A stretch of 64,000 nucleotides of DNA from Methanohalophilus euhalobius (GTDB taxonomy: Archaea; Halobacteriota; Methanosarcinia; Methanosarcinales; Methanosarcinaceae): NCBI RefSeq assembly GCF_900215215.1, contig NZ_OBDR01000007.1, positions 1 to 64,000 on the forward strand, in the 5' to 3' direction. The stretch's first letter is position 1. Each line of letters opens with the position of its first letter. The translations under genes and the position numbers were made by a program. The notes under the pieces are model-generated. The model saw only the letters and a list, made by a program, of their open reading frames with translations, was not told where the DNA came from and did not search any database. Below, in pieces: positions 26,338 to 35,632 of the stretch.

Positions 26338-26685
26338 TTGCGTATTTATTATTTATCAATTGATATCAATTGGGTATCGAATAATAATAAGAAGGGGAGA
26401 TTACTTACGAACACGACAGCACCGTTAAATAAACAAAGCCGTTCACCGACTTTGAATACCATCAAAATGGTAGAAGAAACCCTCCAGAATATGGATGAGA
26501 GCATAATATCTGTTGCCGAATTGAAAAGGAAATTGCCCAAACAGGTCAATCATAATACACTCACAACCATTCTGGAATATCTGGAAGAAAGCGATAAGAT
26601 TGCAGTAAGTATCAAAGGTATTACCTGGATACACAATGATCACCCCGGGCTCAACAAAGCGATATCTCGAGGCATTGAGCTATGA
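26338..26685 (+). CDS. Putative winged-helix protein, start uncertain
   Basis: The reliable part of about 90 residues reads PLNKQSRSPTLNTIKMVEE, then SIISVAELKRKLPKQVNHNT, LEYLEESDKIAVSIKGITWI and KAISRGIEL. The helix pattern with a short beta wing resembles single winged-helix DNA-binding proteins common in Methanosarcinales. The only upstream in-frame start is TTG 26338, giving an unlikely leader; GGGGAG at 26394-26399 is followed by ACG or CTT codons, not ATG. The start codon may have been lost, so this could be a decaying gene. Confidence 0.5.
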   Translation: MRIYYLSIDINWVSNNNKKGRLLTNTTAPLNKQSRSPTLNTIKMVEETLQNMDESIISVAELKRKLPKQVNHNTLTTILEYLEESDKIAVSIKGITWIHNDHPGLNKAISRGIEL

Positions 26686-26840
26686 AAAAGGCTCGGATAG
26701 TTGGAGATTGCTTTATACATTAAGAAAAGATCCAATCAGAAGAAATGAGCACACTTTGCATACAACTACAATCAGCATAATTCGCTATCTACAAATAATA
26801 GATAAGAGGTATCCCTAAGCAGGTGAGAGGATTGGACAAA

Positions 26841-27317
26841 GTGATTAAAGGTAAAGCATGGATCTTCGGTGACGATGTGGACACCGATGTAATAATCCCG
26901 GGTAAATACCTGCGCACCACCGATATGCAGGTCTTTGCCGATCATGCCATGGAAGGCATCGACCCCGAATTTTCAAACAAAGTATCTCCCGGTGACATTA
27001 TTGTCGGCGGCAACAATTTTGGCTGTGGCTCTTCCAGAGAACAGGCTCCCCTGGCGCTCAAACATGCAGGTGTGGGCTGTGTGGTTGCTAAATCCTTCGG
27101 ACGTATCTTTTTCCGTAATTCCATCAATGTAGGTCTGCCATTGATCGAGGCAGATGTGGAATGTGGGGAAGGCGATGAATTGGAAATTAATCTCTCTGAA
27201 GGCACTGTGAAAGTGGCAGACAGAATTTACAGGGGCCAGCAGATTCCCGATTTCCTGCTGGAAATACTGAGTGACGGCGGGCTTGTCGAGCATCGCAGAA
27301 AACAGCAGCAGGGCTAA
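26841..27317 (+). CDS. hacB: Homoaconitase/isopropylmalate isomerase small subunit
   Basis: A 158-residue small subunit of a 3-isopropylmalate dehydratase-type hydrolyase. It has [36 protein letters not shown] and the family C-terminus. The specificity loop reads YLRT, the form found in methanogen homoaconitase (MJ1271) rather than the YLVY form of dedicated isopropylmalate isomerase. It thus likely acts in homocitrate chain elongation toward coenzyme B and may also serve leucine synthesis. GTG 26841 is preferred to GTG 26823 because the family begins with IKGKAW. The partner large subunit is not in the window. Confidence 0.85.
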   Translation: MIKGKAWIFGDDVDTDVIIPGKYLRTTDMQVFADHAMEGIDPEFSNKVSPGDIIVGGNNFGCGSSREQAPLALKHAGVGCVVAKSFGRIFFRNSINVGLPLIEADVECGEGDELEINLSEGTVKVADRIYRGQQIPDFLLEILSDGGLVEHRRKQQQG

Positions 27318-27321
27318 ATCC

Positions 27322-28170
27322 ATGATATTCCCTCAAGAATACAAGCATGTGGGTGTAACCCATATCCATCCAGATGAGGATTCAAAAGAGCCCATCTATT
27401 TTTTGACCCACTACATGCTTGTGGAGAAATGTAATGGGAACAAATGGCTCTATCAGGTGGAACACAGCGGTGAAGGCCTGTTGCGGAAAGCCGAATCTGT
27501 GGACCTGATCACAAAACCGGAAAATATTGTAAGTTTCCCGGAGAAACTCAATATCAAGGATCGCTCCCTCCTGATTCAAAAGGCTGCAGAATTGTGTAAA
27601 AACGGTATAACCACGGTCATCTTTACGGGAATCGACAATCATGTGACCTTTGTCCATGAACCTGCACCCTCTGCAATTCTGGAACTTGAAATCCTGGATA
27701 TCGCTCCTCCTCACCCTTCCTGGCTGACCGATGTCGTGCGCCGGCTGGAAACTTCGGGCATATTCGGCGACCTCACAATCACGTTCAAAGAAAACACGAT
27801 CGATCTGACCCGCTTCAGTGGTCCGGATACGGTCTTCCCCTGTTCTTCCTCTGGCCTTGAAGGCAAATGTCTGGATAATGATGTGATCGAAAAACCCGGC
27901 TCTTTACTTGTGGGTTGCGAAATTTCCCGCTCTCTTTTCGAATCCCGCTTCCCGGGGCTGGAATATGATTTTATCAGCCTCTGTCCCTTCACAAGTGATA
28001 TTGTCAGACCCACAGGGCCCTTCATCGCCCGCTGTTGCAGGGCTGAGAATGCCGGGCAGGTTACAATCAATGGTTATCCCGGGGCAACCGTGCACTGGGG
28101 TGCTTCCGAATTTGATGTGGCAAACATGATCAGGGAACTTGTGGACAGGATAAGGAAGGATTACGCATGA
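27322..28170 (+). CDS. Conserved unknown protein between hacB and aksF
   Basis: A soluble protein of 282 residues that I do not recognise. The N-terminal 100 residues are a mixed alpha/beta unit (HVGVTHIHPDEDSKEPIYFL). The C-terminal half carries several cysteines and polar motifs: DTVFPCSSSGLEGKCLDND, VGCEISRSLFESRFPGLEYD, TGPFIARCCRAENAG and GATVHWGASEFDVANMI. It starts 4 bases after hacB and its stop overlaps the aksF start (ATGA), so it is translated with two coenzyme B enzymes. A role in that pathway is inferred only from this position. Confidence 0.75.
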   Translation: MIFPQEYKHVGVTHIHPDEDSKEPIYFLTHYMLVEKCNGNKWLYQVEHSGEGLLRKAESVDLITKPENIVSFPEKLNIKDRSLLIQKAAELCKNGITTVIFTGIDNHVTFVHEPAPSAILELEILDIAPPHPSWLTDVVRRLETSGIFGDLTITFKENTIDLTRFSGPDTVFPCSSSGLEGKCLDNDVIEKPGSLLVGCEISRSLFESRFPGLEYDFISLCPFTSDIVRPTGPFIARCCRAENAGQVTINGYPGATVHWGASEFDVANMIRELVDRIRKDYA

Positions 28171-29162
28171 AACTGGCTGTAATTGAAGGGGATGGTGTAG
28201 GCAGGGAGGTAATTCCTGCGGCCTTGCAGGTGCTGGATTGCTTCGATCTGCCTATAGAAAAAATCCCTCTGGAACTTGGGCTTGGCAAATGGGAAAAGAC
28301 CGGCCAGGCGATCACGGATGCAGATATCGAAATCCTGGAAGATTGTGACTGTATTCTGTTCGGAGCGGTTACAACTCCGGCAGATCCCAATTACAAAAGT
28401 GTACTGCTGACCATCCGCAGGGAACTGGATCTCTATGCCAATATACGGCCCTTAAAACCCATAAAGGGAATAAAAGGTGCCACGGGCAACACTGATTTTG
28501 ATATCCTGGTGGTGCGGGAAAACACTGAAGGATTGTATTCATCCATCGAGGAAGTGGGCGAGAATGAAGCCTGGAGCAAGCGTATAATAACCCGCCGAGC
28601 TTCTGAACGCATTGCACAGGTGGCCTGTGAGTATGCAGCCAGACGAGCCAATCATCTGACCATTGTCCATAAATCCAATGTGATCAAGGCGGATTCCCTG
28701 TTCCTCAATACCTGCAGGGACGTTGCCCACACCCACAACGTAATTCACGACGCCATGCTCGTAGACGCCATGGCCTATGATATGGTGCGCTCCCCCGAAA
28801 AATATGATGTGGTGGTGGCTCCCAATCTGTACGGGGATATCCTCAGTGATCTCGGCGGGGCGCTTGTGGGAAGTCTGGGTCTGCTGCCAAGTGCCAATAT
28901 TGGAGAAAAACAGGCCTTTTTTGAACCGGTACACGGCAGTGCTCCCGATATTGCAGGCAGAGGTGTGGCCAATCCGATTGCAGCTGTACTTTCAGTGGCC
29001 ATGCTGCTGGACTGGCTGAATAGGCCTGAACAGGCCCGCATTGTCAGGGAAGCGGTGGAGACTTCTGTTAATGAAAATATAAAGACTGCTGATCTGGGTG
29101 GCAACTCTACAACGGCAGAAGTAACAGAATTTCTGGTGTACTACGTACAATCCAATTCCTGA
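28167..29162 (+). CDS. aksF: Homoisocitrate/isopropylmalate dehydrogenase
   Basis: A protein of 331 residues in the NAD(P)-dependent beta-decarboxylating dehydrogenase family. Motifs are LAVIEGDGVGREVIPAA, LLTIRRELDLYANIRP, VVRENTEGLYSSIEE, ITRRASERIAQVA, the catalytic HKSNVIKADSLF, the metal-binding NLYGDILSDLGGALVG, and EPVHGSAPDIAGRGVANP. Pairing with a YLRT-type small subunit favours homoisocitrate oxidation in coenzyme B synthesis (AksF), although the family also contains LeuB. It converges with a TadC-like remnant, 3 bases away. Confidence 0.88.
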   Translation: MKLAVIEGDGVGREVIPAALQVLDCFDLPIEKIPLELGLGKWEKTGQAITDADIEILEDCDCILFGAVTTPADPNYKSVLLTIRRELDLYANIRPLKPIKGIKGATGNTDFDILVVRENTEGLYSSIEEVGENEAWSKRIITRRASERIAQVACEYAARRANHLTIVHKSNVIKADSLFLNTCRDVAHTHNVIHDAMLVDAMAYDMVRSPEKYDVVVAPNLYGDILSDLGGALVGSLGLLPSANIGEKQAFFEPVHGSAPDIAGRGVANPIAAVLSVAMLLDWLNRPEQARIVREAVETSVNENIKTADLGGNSTTAEVTEFLVYYVQSNS

Positions 29163-29165
29163 TTT

Positions 29166-29445
29166 TCAGGTCACGGCCAGCAGGGAGGCAATTCCCTTTC
29201 CTGTTAACCACGGCACTTCCTCCGCCAATCCACATCATAATCACAAAATCAGTAGCTCCGACCAGAGGATGTCCTCCATCCACAACCCGGATCATCAGAG
29301 CAGATATAAGGGCATGGACCGCTATGATAAGAAGGACCAGGAGGGAAAGGGTCTCCAGGCTTCCCACATCCGTATACAGGATCATCCCGATACCGGTATC
29401 AACGCCATCAGGTGATGGCATGGATGAAGTGAACATGTCCTGCAT
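29166..29445 (-). pseudogene. C-terminal remnant of a TadC/FlaJ-like secretion membrane protein
   Basis: The minus strand starts at ATG 29445 with MQDMFTSSMPSPDG, then reads LETLSLLVLLIIAVHALISA and LMIRVVDGGHPLV, and ends in DFVIMMWIGGGSAV. VHALISALMIRVVDGGH is the last transmembrane part of TadC/FlaJ (type II secretion F domain) proteins. Near 29204 a one-base frameshift leads into LTGKGIASLLAVT-stop. The N-terminal majority of the protein is absent. Confidence 0.55.
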
Positions 29446-29526
29446 AAGTTGACTTGAGGTAGAGAATAGTTTTCTACAGAGCCCGTAAAATACTATTATT
29501 TATAAATAATCCAGCAAATTGGCCAA

Positions 29527-30231
29527 TCAGCTCTTGATCCGTGTGCCCACACGTTCTCCTTCGACAGGTTCACTCTTTATTTTTTCCTGCATTACGACTT
29601 TGTAAATATCCCCTTCACTGGAACCATCCATAACAATTGTTTCAATATTGCATCTCTCGATAATCTTTGCAGCCAGGGGGTCGACAGGGGATTTTGAACC
29701 GGCTTTCATTTCGGTGGACATTACCACATCAAGCAGTTCTCTTGGAGTCATTACATCAAATTTTATAGCATCAGGGGATGTTGTCGGGTCTTTTGAATAT
29801 ACGCCATCCACAGAAGTTGCAATCACCATCAACTCAGCTCCCAGATACTCGGCAAGTACAGCGGATACCGTATCGGTGGTCTGTCCCGGGATTACGCCTC
29901 CCATTACAATGATTTTGCCGGAGGACAGGGCAAGTTCTGCATCCCTGTAACTCTGAGGTGGTTCTGGATATGCATTTTTGCCCAGGGCAGCTATGAGGAG
30001 CTGGGCATTGAGACGGGTAACATCGATCCCTATAAAATCACAGGTGACCTCATTTGCTCCGACCTGCCTGGCAGTTTCTATGTACTGGCGGGCGGCAACA
30101 CCCCCGCCGGTCACGACTACTACGGAATGTTCTTTCGAAAGTTCTTCCAGCATGTCGGCGTATTTTGCGAACCTCTCTGGATCCAGGTCCCTGGCAAGAA
30201 TGGATCCGCCTATTGATATTACTACTAGCAT
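29527..30231 (-). CDS. pyrH: UMP kinase
   Basis: A protein of 234 residues, the archaeal-type UMP kinase of the amino acid kinase family, phosphorylating UMP to UDP with ATP. It shows VVISIGGSILARDLDPERF, VVVVTGGGVAARQYIETAR, IGIDVTRLNAQLL, IVMGGVIPGQTTDTVSAVLAE, VDGVYSKDP and GSKSPVDPLAAKII. Length is typical. It is monocistronic here. The gap 30232-30496 contains no supported gene. Confidence 0.95.
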   Translation of the reverse strand: MLVVISIGGSILARDLDPERFAKYADMLEELSKEHSVVVVTGGGVAARQYIETARQVGANEVTCDFIGIDVTRLNAQLLIAALGKNAYPEPPQSYRDAELALSSGKIIVMGGVIPGQTTDTVSAVLAEYLGAELMVIATSVDGVYSKDPTTSPDAIKFDVMTPRELLDVVMSTEMKAGSKSPVDPLAAKIIERCNIETIVMDGSSEGDIYKVVMQEKIKSEPVEGERVGTRIKS

Positions 30232-30496
30232 GAATGGTCCTCCGGATATTGTTCAGAAGTATTATGTAAATATACTATATGCAAAATGGGGATGAGGGAA
30301 GAATACAGCCTTTTTGTAAAAAAGATTTGATGAGGCTGCATTTTCCTACCTTCATAAATGGTATGCCTGATACAATCGCTCTATGCCCAAACCCCGGGCA
30401 TCTGAAGAACAGGTAGTAGTTACGCAATAGATTCCCTCTTCAGACATAGGATTTACCCGGCAAAGTTGTTCAAAAAAGTAAGGGAAAATGGACTAA

Positions 30497-30673
30497 TTAT
30501 TCCATTGTGATTGCTTCGGTTGGACAGACGTCCACGCATGCACCACAGTCCACACACTCTTCAGCGTCTACGACTGCAATGTTTTCATCGTTCATTGAGA
30601 TTGCTTCAGATGGACATTCGTCCACACATGTTCCGCAACCTATACATTCGTCAACATTGATTATTGCTACCAT
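30497..30673 (-). CDS. 2[4Fe-4S] ferredoxin
   Basis: A protein of 58 residues with two clusters: [12 protein letters not shown] and [12 protein letters not shown], each C-x2-C-x2-C-x3-C-P, in an acidic low-complexity frame. It is a low-potential electron carrier, as used by methanogen oxidoreductases. ATG 30671-30673 is preceded by GGAGAG about 10 bases upstream; an ATG 15 codons earlier has none. It is transcribed alone. Confidence 0.93.
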   Translation of the reverse strand: MVAIINVDECIGCGTCVDECPSEAISMNDENIAVVDAEECVDCGACVDVCPTEAITME

Positions 30674-30895
30674 ATATATCGTCTCTCCTGTTGATTTTAA
30701 CGTCTTAATAGACTTCATCCTATCATTAAATAACTAAAATAAAAAGTTATCGATTAGGATTTATAGCATCTGATTTCACTCTTACTTCGTATGAGTACGG
30801 AATGATTGCAGAATCTTTTAAATTTAACAGATATATTTATTTTGGAGTAATATAATGATATTGTAAACACACTCTCAATTTGGATATATGATACA

Positions 30896-31420
30896 ATGAA
30901 AGATGAAAAAGCAATTTCTCCTGTTGTCGGCATCATGTTAATGATTGCCATAACTATTGTTCTTGGAGTCACTCTGATCTTCTTTGCCACAGCCTTTGAA
31001 ATGCAGGAGCCTGCACCGTTTGTGGCACATTCAAGTGGGGAACTGGTACGTGATGTGGATGGGTCTGTGGATCAAAAAGTATATCTCTATCATGAAGGCG
31101 GGGAGTCTATTACAGTTTCTGATATGGAGGTTGTGGTGGATGCCACTGAAGTTTGCGGGAAACATGCCCGTATTGTTGGTCTGCCTGTACAGAATTCACT
31201 TGACTCTTCCAATATTGAAGGGGAGACCGGAATGTTAGATAAAGGGGTAAGTGGGCTTGCCGGTGCAATCAAAGAGGCAGAATTTTCTGCCGGGGAAATG
31301 ATGATGTTTCGCATTAACAACGGGGCATGCTCCCTGAAAAAAGGTGACCAGATAACTGTAAAAATCATACATACGCCCACCAACACAGTAATCATAGAAG
31401 AAACCCTGACCGCTTCCTGA
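30896..31420 (+). CDS. Archaeal type IV pilin-like protein
   Basis: A protein of 174 residues with a class III signal peptide, MKDEKAISPVVGIMLMIAIT, matching the archaeal pilin N-terminal domain (PF07790/DUF1628). The prepilin peptidase EppA would cut just before ISPVVG. The hydrophobic helix builds the pilus core and the beta-rich domain (residues 40-174) faces out, with two cysteines (EVCGK and GACS) that could pair. No pilus assembly genes are adjacent apart from the TadC-like remnant at 29166. Confidence 0.85.
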   Translation: MKDEKAISPVVGIMLMIAITIVLGVTLIFFATAFEMQEPAPFVAHSSGELVRDVDGSVDQKVYLYHEGGESITVSDMEVVVDATEVCGKHARIVGLPVQNSLDSSNIEGETGMLDKGVSGLAGAIKEAEFSAGEMMMFRINNGACSLKKGDQITVKIIHTPTNTVIIEETLTAS

Positions 31421-31476
31421 CACACATTAACTTCCAATCCAATATCTTTTTAATAGGAGGAGCTTTAGGGAAAGCC

Positions 31477-33678
31477 ATGAGCACCCCTGACAATTATATC
31501 CAGTATTTCCCCCTGGAGCAATGTTATCCCAACCAGAAGGACGCAATGGAGAAAATTCACCGCTCCCTGCTGGAAGAAAATCTGGTGCTTTTTGAGGGAG
31601 CCTGCGGGACCGGGAAGACCCTGAGTGCTCTGGTTCCCTCGCTGCATGTGGGAAAACAATTGGACAAAACCGTGTTCATTGCCACAAATGTCCATCAACA
31701 GATGTTACAGTTCATAGATGAAGCCCGCCAGATCAAGCGTACCCATGACATCAAGGTCCTTGTTTTCAAGGGTAAGATGGGCATGTGTCCCCTGAAACAG
31801 GGATATGATGAATGCGAGGCCAAACGGGATAATACCTACGATCTCATGGAGATCGAAAAGGAAATAAATCTCAAAAAACAGGAATCGAAGGCTGCCTGGG
31901 ACGAGTATAAATCCTCGGGCGAAGCGGCGCATGCTTCTCTGAGGGATGCTGTCGATGAGGAGCGGGAAAAACTCGAGGAAAAAGCTAGTTCCCTGAGAAA
32001 ACGTTCATGTGATCCCCTGTATGAGGTTTTAAGGGCAGAGGATGAAAAATTCCAGAAGTGGCTTTTCCAGGATGTACGCGATCCCGAAGAGGTCAATGAT
32101 TACGCCGCTGAGAACGGCATGTGTGGTTATGAACTTCTCAAGCGGGAATTGAAAAATGCCGACCTTGTCATAGCCAATTTTCATCATATCCTCAATGATA
32201 AGATATTTTCCACAATGCTGCGCTGGATGGACAAAGAACCCGAAGACATCATTGCGATATTTGATGAAGCCCATAATATAGAAAACGCTGCCAGATCTCA
32301 TTCATCCATTACTTTGACCGAACATGCCATTGAAAGTGCCCTGGCTGAACTCAATGCCAATGAAAAAAGTGATCTTTTCACCTCCATGCCGGTTGAGGAT
32401 GTGGAAGCCGTGCTCTCCATTCTCCTGGAAGTGGTCAGGGATACCTATGATAACCGTTTTAAGTTTGGGGAACGCCAGCGGGTGGGGCGCAACTGGTACG
32501 ATATACGCATAAGTGACCCCTATGAAAGAAATGATGTGGTATATGCCCGTTTTATGAGGCGGATGAAAGAGACCGGTTATGGGGAGGAAAAACAGGTACA
32601 GGAATTGCTAGGGATTGCTGCTGAAGTGGGAGGTTTACTGGATAATGCCTATCATGAACAATACAAACAGGGCCAGACTCCGATCCTGAAAAGGTCCCAC
32701 TTAAAACCCACAGCAGAATTTTTCTCCCAGTATCTCAAACTCTGCAACAATGAGAATTATTATCCCGTACTCAATGTCCGCCGGGATCAGGGTGGGGAGA
32801 TATACGGTCGGCTGGAACTATTCACCTGTATCCCGAAAAACGTTACAGGTCCGCTGCTGGATTCAATCTATTCGGCAATCCTGATGTCTGCAACCCTGCG
32901 TCCCTTTGATATGATCAAAAGCACCCTGGGCATCACACGGCAGACATGCGATCTGGCCTATGGTCTGACATTTCCTGAAGAACGCAGATTGACCCTCGCA
33001 GTATCCGTACCTCCCCAGTATTCTCGGATACGGGACGATCCTCAGAATCTGCATATATTAGAACAGGTGTTACAGGATACGATTGAAAATGCCGGGGGCA
33101 ATGTGATCATCTTTTTCCCGAATGCTTTTGAGGCAAAACGCTATTTCCGCAAATTCGATGGTGTGCTTGATGTCGAACTGTTCCTTGATGAAACCGGGGT
33201 ATCTGCCCAGGATATACGCAAACAATTCTTCCAGATAGGAGAGCAGGGAGGCAAAGCTGTCCTTTTCACCTATCTCTGGGGTACCCTCAGTGAAGGAGTG
33301 GATTACCGCAATGGCCGGGGTCGGGTTGTTGTGGTGGTCGGTGTAGGTTATTCGGCCCTGAATGACAGGATGCATGCGGTGGAATCTGCCTATGATCATG
33401 AATTCGGTTATGGTGCCGGGTGGGAGTATGCTGTACAGGTTCCCACGATACGCAAGATCAGACAGGCCATGGGCAGAGTGGTACGTTCACCGACCGATTA
33501 CGGTGTCAGGATACTGCTGGATGGCAGGTTCATGACGGATTCGGTTAAAAGACTGGGAAAATATTCGGTATACCCCTCATTTCCCGAAGATGAGAGAAAG
33601 GAATTCCTTGATGTGGAACCCGGCAAAGTGAAATATTCCCTGCTCAATTTCTTTTCGGATATGGAAGAGTTGTCCTGA
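31477..33678 (+). CDS. XPD/DinG-type ATP-dependent DNA helicase
   Basis: A 733-residue superfamily 2 helicase with an iron-sulfur domain. Walker A GACGTGKT is at 41-48. Four cysteines (MGMCPL, YDEC, RSCDP and GMCGYE) form the [4Fe-4S] site between residues about 105 and 215. Then follow IANFHHIL, the DEAH box IFDEAHNIE, SATLRP and the final RQAMGRVVRSPTDYG motif VI. It is a 5'-3' helicase, like archaeal XPD/Rad3 proteins acting in repair. It has AGGAGG upstream, though more distant than usual. It is followed by the methanopterin gene. Confidence 0.92.
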   Translation: MSTPDNYIQYFPLEQCYPNQKDAMEKIHRSLLEENLVLFEGACGTGKTLSALVPSLHVGKQLDKTVFIATNVHQQMLQFIDEARQIKRTHDIKVLVFKGKMGMCPLKQGYDECEAKRDNTYDLMEIEKEINLKKQESKAAWDEYKSSGEAAHASLRDAVDEEREKLEEKASSLRKRSCDPLYEVLRAEDEKFQKWLFQDVRDPEEVNDYAAENGMCGYELLKRELKNADLVIANFHHILNDKIFSTMLRWMDKEPEDIIAIFDEAHNIENAARSHSSITLTEHAIESALAELNANEKSDLFTSMPVEDVEAVLSILLEVVRDTYDNRFKFGERQRVGRNWYDIRISDPYERNDVVYARFMRRMKETGYGEEKQVQELLGIAAEVGGLLDNAYHEQYKQGQTPILKRSHLKPTAEFFSQYLKLCNNENYYPVLNVRRDQGGEIYGRLELFTCIPKNVTGPLLDSIYSAILMSATLRPFDMIKSTLGITRQTCDLAYGLTFPEERRLTLAVSVPPQYSRIRDDPQNLHILEQVLQDTIENAGGNVIIFFPNAFEAKRYFRKFDGVLDVELFLDETGVSAQDIRKQFFQIGEQGGKAVLFTYLWGTLSEGVDYRNGRGRVVVVVGVGYSALNDRMHAVESAYDHEFGYGAGWEYAVQVPTIRKIRQAMGRVVRSPTDYGVRILLDGRFMTDSVKRLGKYSVYPSFPEDERKEFLDVEPGKVKYSLLNFFSDMEELS

Positions 33679-33716
33679 CACATATATATATGATTGTGAA
33701 TTAGTTCCAAGGTACT

Positions 33717-34676
33717 ATGATCGAGATCACATCCCCTTCAAGGCTGCACCTCTCCCTGATTGACCTCAATGCTTCCCTGGGCCGGGTTGATGGGGGAGTG
33801 GGGGTTAGTCTGCAGTATCCCCACATTCATCTTACTGCTGAAAAAAGTGATCAAGTAGAGATTACCGGCAGCTCATTACTGTACGACAAAGTGCGAGCTG
33901 CGATTTCTGCCCTGCTGCCTGAAGGAGAAGGAATCAGTATCTATCTTGATGAGGACATGCCTGCCCATGTAGGCCTGGGTTCGGGCACACAGGTGGCTTT
34001 GTGTACTGCGGCTGCGATCAACGAACTTTTCGAACTGGGCCTTTCGGTCAGACATCTGGCCCAAAAAGTGGGCCGGGGTGGTACTTCCGGAATTGGTGTG
34101 GCGGCTTTTGAGGAAGGCGGTTTCCTTGTGGATTGTGGACATCGTTTTTCTGATAAAGGTGCTTTTTCTCCCTCCTCTGCCAGTCCGGCCCCTCCCGCTC
34201 CGGTAGTTTTCAGACATGACTTTCCGGACTGGCCCATAGTGCTGGCTCTTCCTGACAGGCAGGGAGCGCATGATGCACAGGAAGTGGATATTTTCAGGCA
34301 GGTCTGTCCTGTTCCCCTGGAGGATGTACAGACGATCTCCCACATCGTATTGATGCAAATGATTCCGGCAGTTATTGAAAAAGATATTGAGAACTTCGGC
34401 AGTGCACTTGATAGTCTGCAGACACTGGGATTCAAAAAGCAAGAGATCTCTCTGCAGAGCCAGCAGGTGCAAGACGTAATTGAACAGATGAGAATGGCCG
34501 GTACCCATGGTGTCGGGATGAGTTCCTTTGGGCCTGCAATTTGCGGTTTTGTTGAAAATGAAATTCAGGGAAAACGTATTGTCCGGGAAATGCAAAAATT
34601 CCTGGATGAGAATATAGGAGGCAAGGTTTTGCTTACAACTCCCAATAACACCGGTGCGGATATCAGGATGGATTAA
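33717..34676 (+). CDS. mptG: Beta-ribofuranosylaminobenzene 5'-phosphate synthase
   Basis: A protein of 319 residues that joins p-aminobenzoate-type substrate and PRPP in the first committed step of methanopterin synthesis (RFAP synthase). It shows ITSPSRLHLSLIDLNASLGR, VDGGVGVSLQYP, the GHMP-like loop VGLGSGTQVALCTAAAI, RGGTSGIGVAAFEEGGFLVD, and GTHGVGMSSFGPAICGF. Length is standard. It starts 38 bases after the helicase and is followed at once by nop5, so the three may share transcription. Confidence 0.92.
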   Translation: MIEITSPSRLHLSLIDLNASLGRVDGGVGVSLQYPHIHLTAEKSDQVEITGSSLLYDKVRAAISALLPEGEGISIYLDEDMPAHVGLGSGTQVALCTAAAINELFELGLSVRHLAQKVGRGGTSGIGVAAFEEGGFLVDCGHRFSDKGAFSPSSASPAPPAPVVFRHDFPDWPIVLALPDRQGAHDAQEVDIFRQVCPVPLEDVQTISHIVLMQMIPAVIEKDIENFGSALDSLQTLGFKKQEISLQSQQVQDVIEQMRMAGTHGVGMSSFGPAICGFVENEIQGKRIVREMQKFLDENIGGKVLLTTPNNTGADIRMD

Positions 34677-34678
34677 CC

Positions 34679-35632
34679 TTGAATGTGAAAACCTGGTTTG
34701 CAGATATTGAAATCAATGAAGATGGAAATGTGGCTGAGTGCAGTCCCTGTACGCAGGATGTGCAGCAGCTGGCAGAAAGATTGCTTGTCTTTCAGACAGA
34801 TCCCCAACAAATCCCGCCGGCAGGTTTTGATCCCGTTCAAAATGCCATTGAATGCGGATTCGCAGCAGGGGAAACTGAATATTATTCCCTGTTGCAGCAA
34901 ACCTGTATTGCAGCCACGCGGCTTAAGATAAAGAACTCCTATTCTCCGGATTTGCGAATAATCCATGCCGTGGAAGCACTGGATGATATTGACGAGGCGG
35001 CCAACCTGCTGGCTGAGAGATTGGGCATATGGTACGGCGAGCATTTTCCCGAAGCAGGCATGCTTACCGAAAACCTGGCCAAGTTCGTAGCTGAAAACGG
35101 GCTCAGGCAGGACCTGCCGCAGGATTCGCAGTTCCATGAGACTGCCCGCTCGTCTGTGGGTATGGAAATGGATGCAGAGGACGGAACTATCATAAAGGCT
35201 TTTGCAGCGGATCTCACTTCTCTGTATGAGAGGCGTCATGTGATAGAAGCCTATATTCACAAAAACATGGAACAACTCGCTCCCAATCTGGAGGAGGTTG
35301 CAGGAGCCAATCTGGGTGCTCGATTGATCAGTATGGCCGGCGGATTGCAATCTCTCTCCCGGATGCCGTCAAGCACCATTCAGGTAATGGGTGCAAACCA
35401 GGCTTTATTCAAACATCTCAGGGGCAAGGCTACTTCTCCCAAACACGGTATTATTTTCAATCATCCTTTAATCAAGAATTCCCATCCCAAAATCCGGGGA
35501 AAAATGGCCCGTGCTCTTGCTTCAAGCCTGAGTATTGCAAGCAGGGTGGATGCTTTTTCCGGCCAGCTGAATCCTGCAATTAAAGAAAAACTGGATCGTA
35601 AGGTCCGATCCATCAGGGAGGGGAATAAATGA
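34679..35632 (+). CDS. Nop5/Nop56-type C/D box sRNP core protein
   Basis: A protein of 317 residues, the scaffold that bridges L7Ae and fibrillarin in the 2'-O-methylation complex. The N-domain contacts fibrillarin; a coiled-coil follows (DLTSLYERRHVIEAYIHKNM). The Nop domain has NLEEVAGANLGARLISMAGGL, MPSSTIQVMGANQALFKHL and PKHGIIFNHPLI. Start is TTG 34679 with AGGATG 8 bases upstream; GTG 34685 is an alternative. Its stop region overlaps the fibrillarin start by 4 bases. Confidence 0.93.
   Translation: MNVKTWFADIEINEDGNVAECSPCTQDVQQLAERLLVFQTDPQQIPPAGFDPVQNAIECGFAAGETEYYSLLQQTCIAATRLKIKNSYSPDLRIIHAVEALDDIDEAANLLAERLGIWYGEHFPEAGMLTENLAKFVAENGLRQDLPQDSQFHETARSSVGMEMDAEDGTIIKAFAADLTSLYERRHVIEAYIHKNMEQLAPNLEEVAGANLGARLISMAGGLQSLSRMPSSTIQVMGANQALFKHLRGKATSPKHGIIFNHPLIKNSHPKIRGKMARALASSLSIASRVDAFSGQLNPAIKEKLDRKVRSIREGNK

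Noticed and set aside
3966-29480. The string TTTTCTACAGAGC present near 3970 and near 29470
   Set aside because: A 13-base match without further similarity around it. Likely chance in 64 kb.
30352-30447. 31-residue minus-strand frame starting MSEEGIYCVTTTCSS between ferredoxin and pyrH
   Set aside because: The opening recalls CutA-type proteins, but only about 14 residues fit and the frame ends at once. There is no ribosome site. Too short to support as a gene or remnant.
33876-34595. 239-codon open frame opposite the RFAP synthase gene
   Set aside because: A shadow of a well-supported gene, with no recognisable motif.
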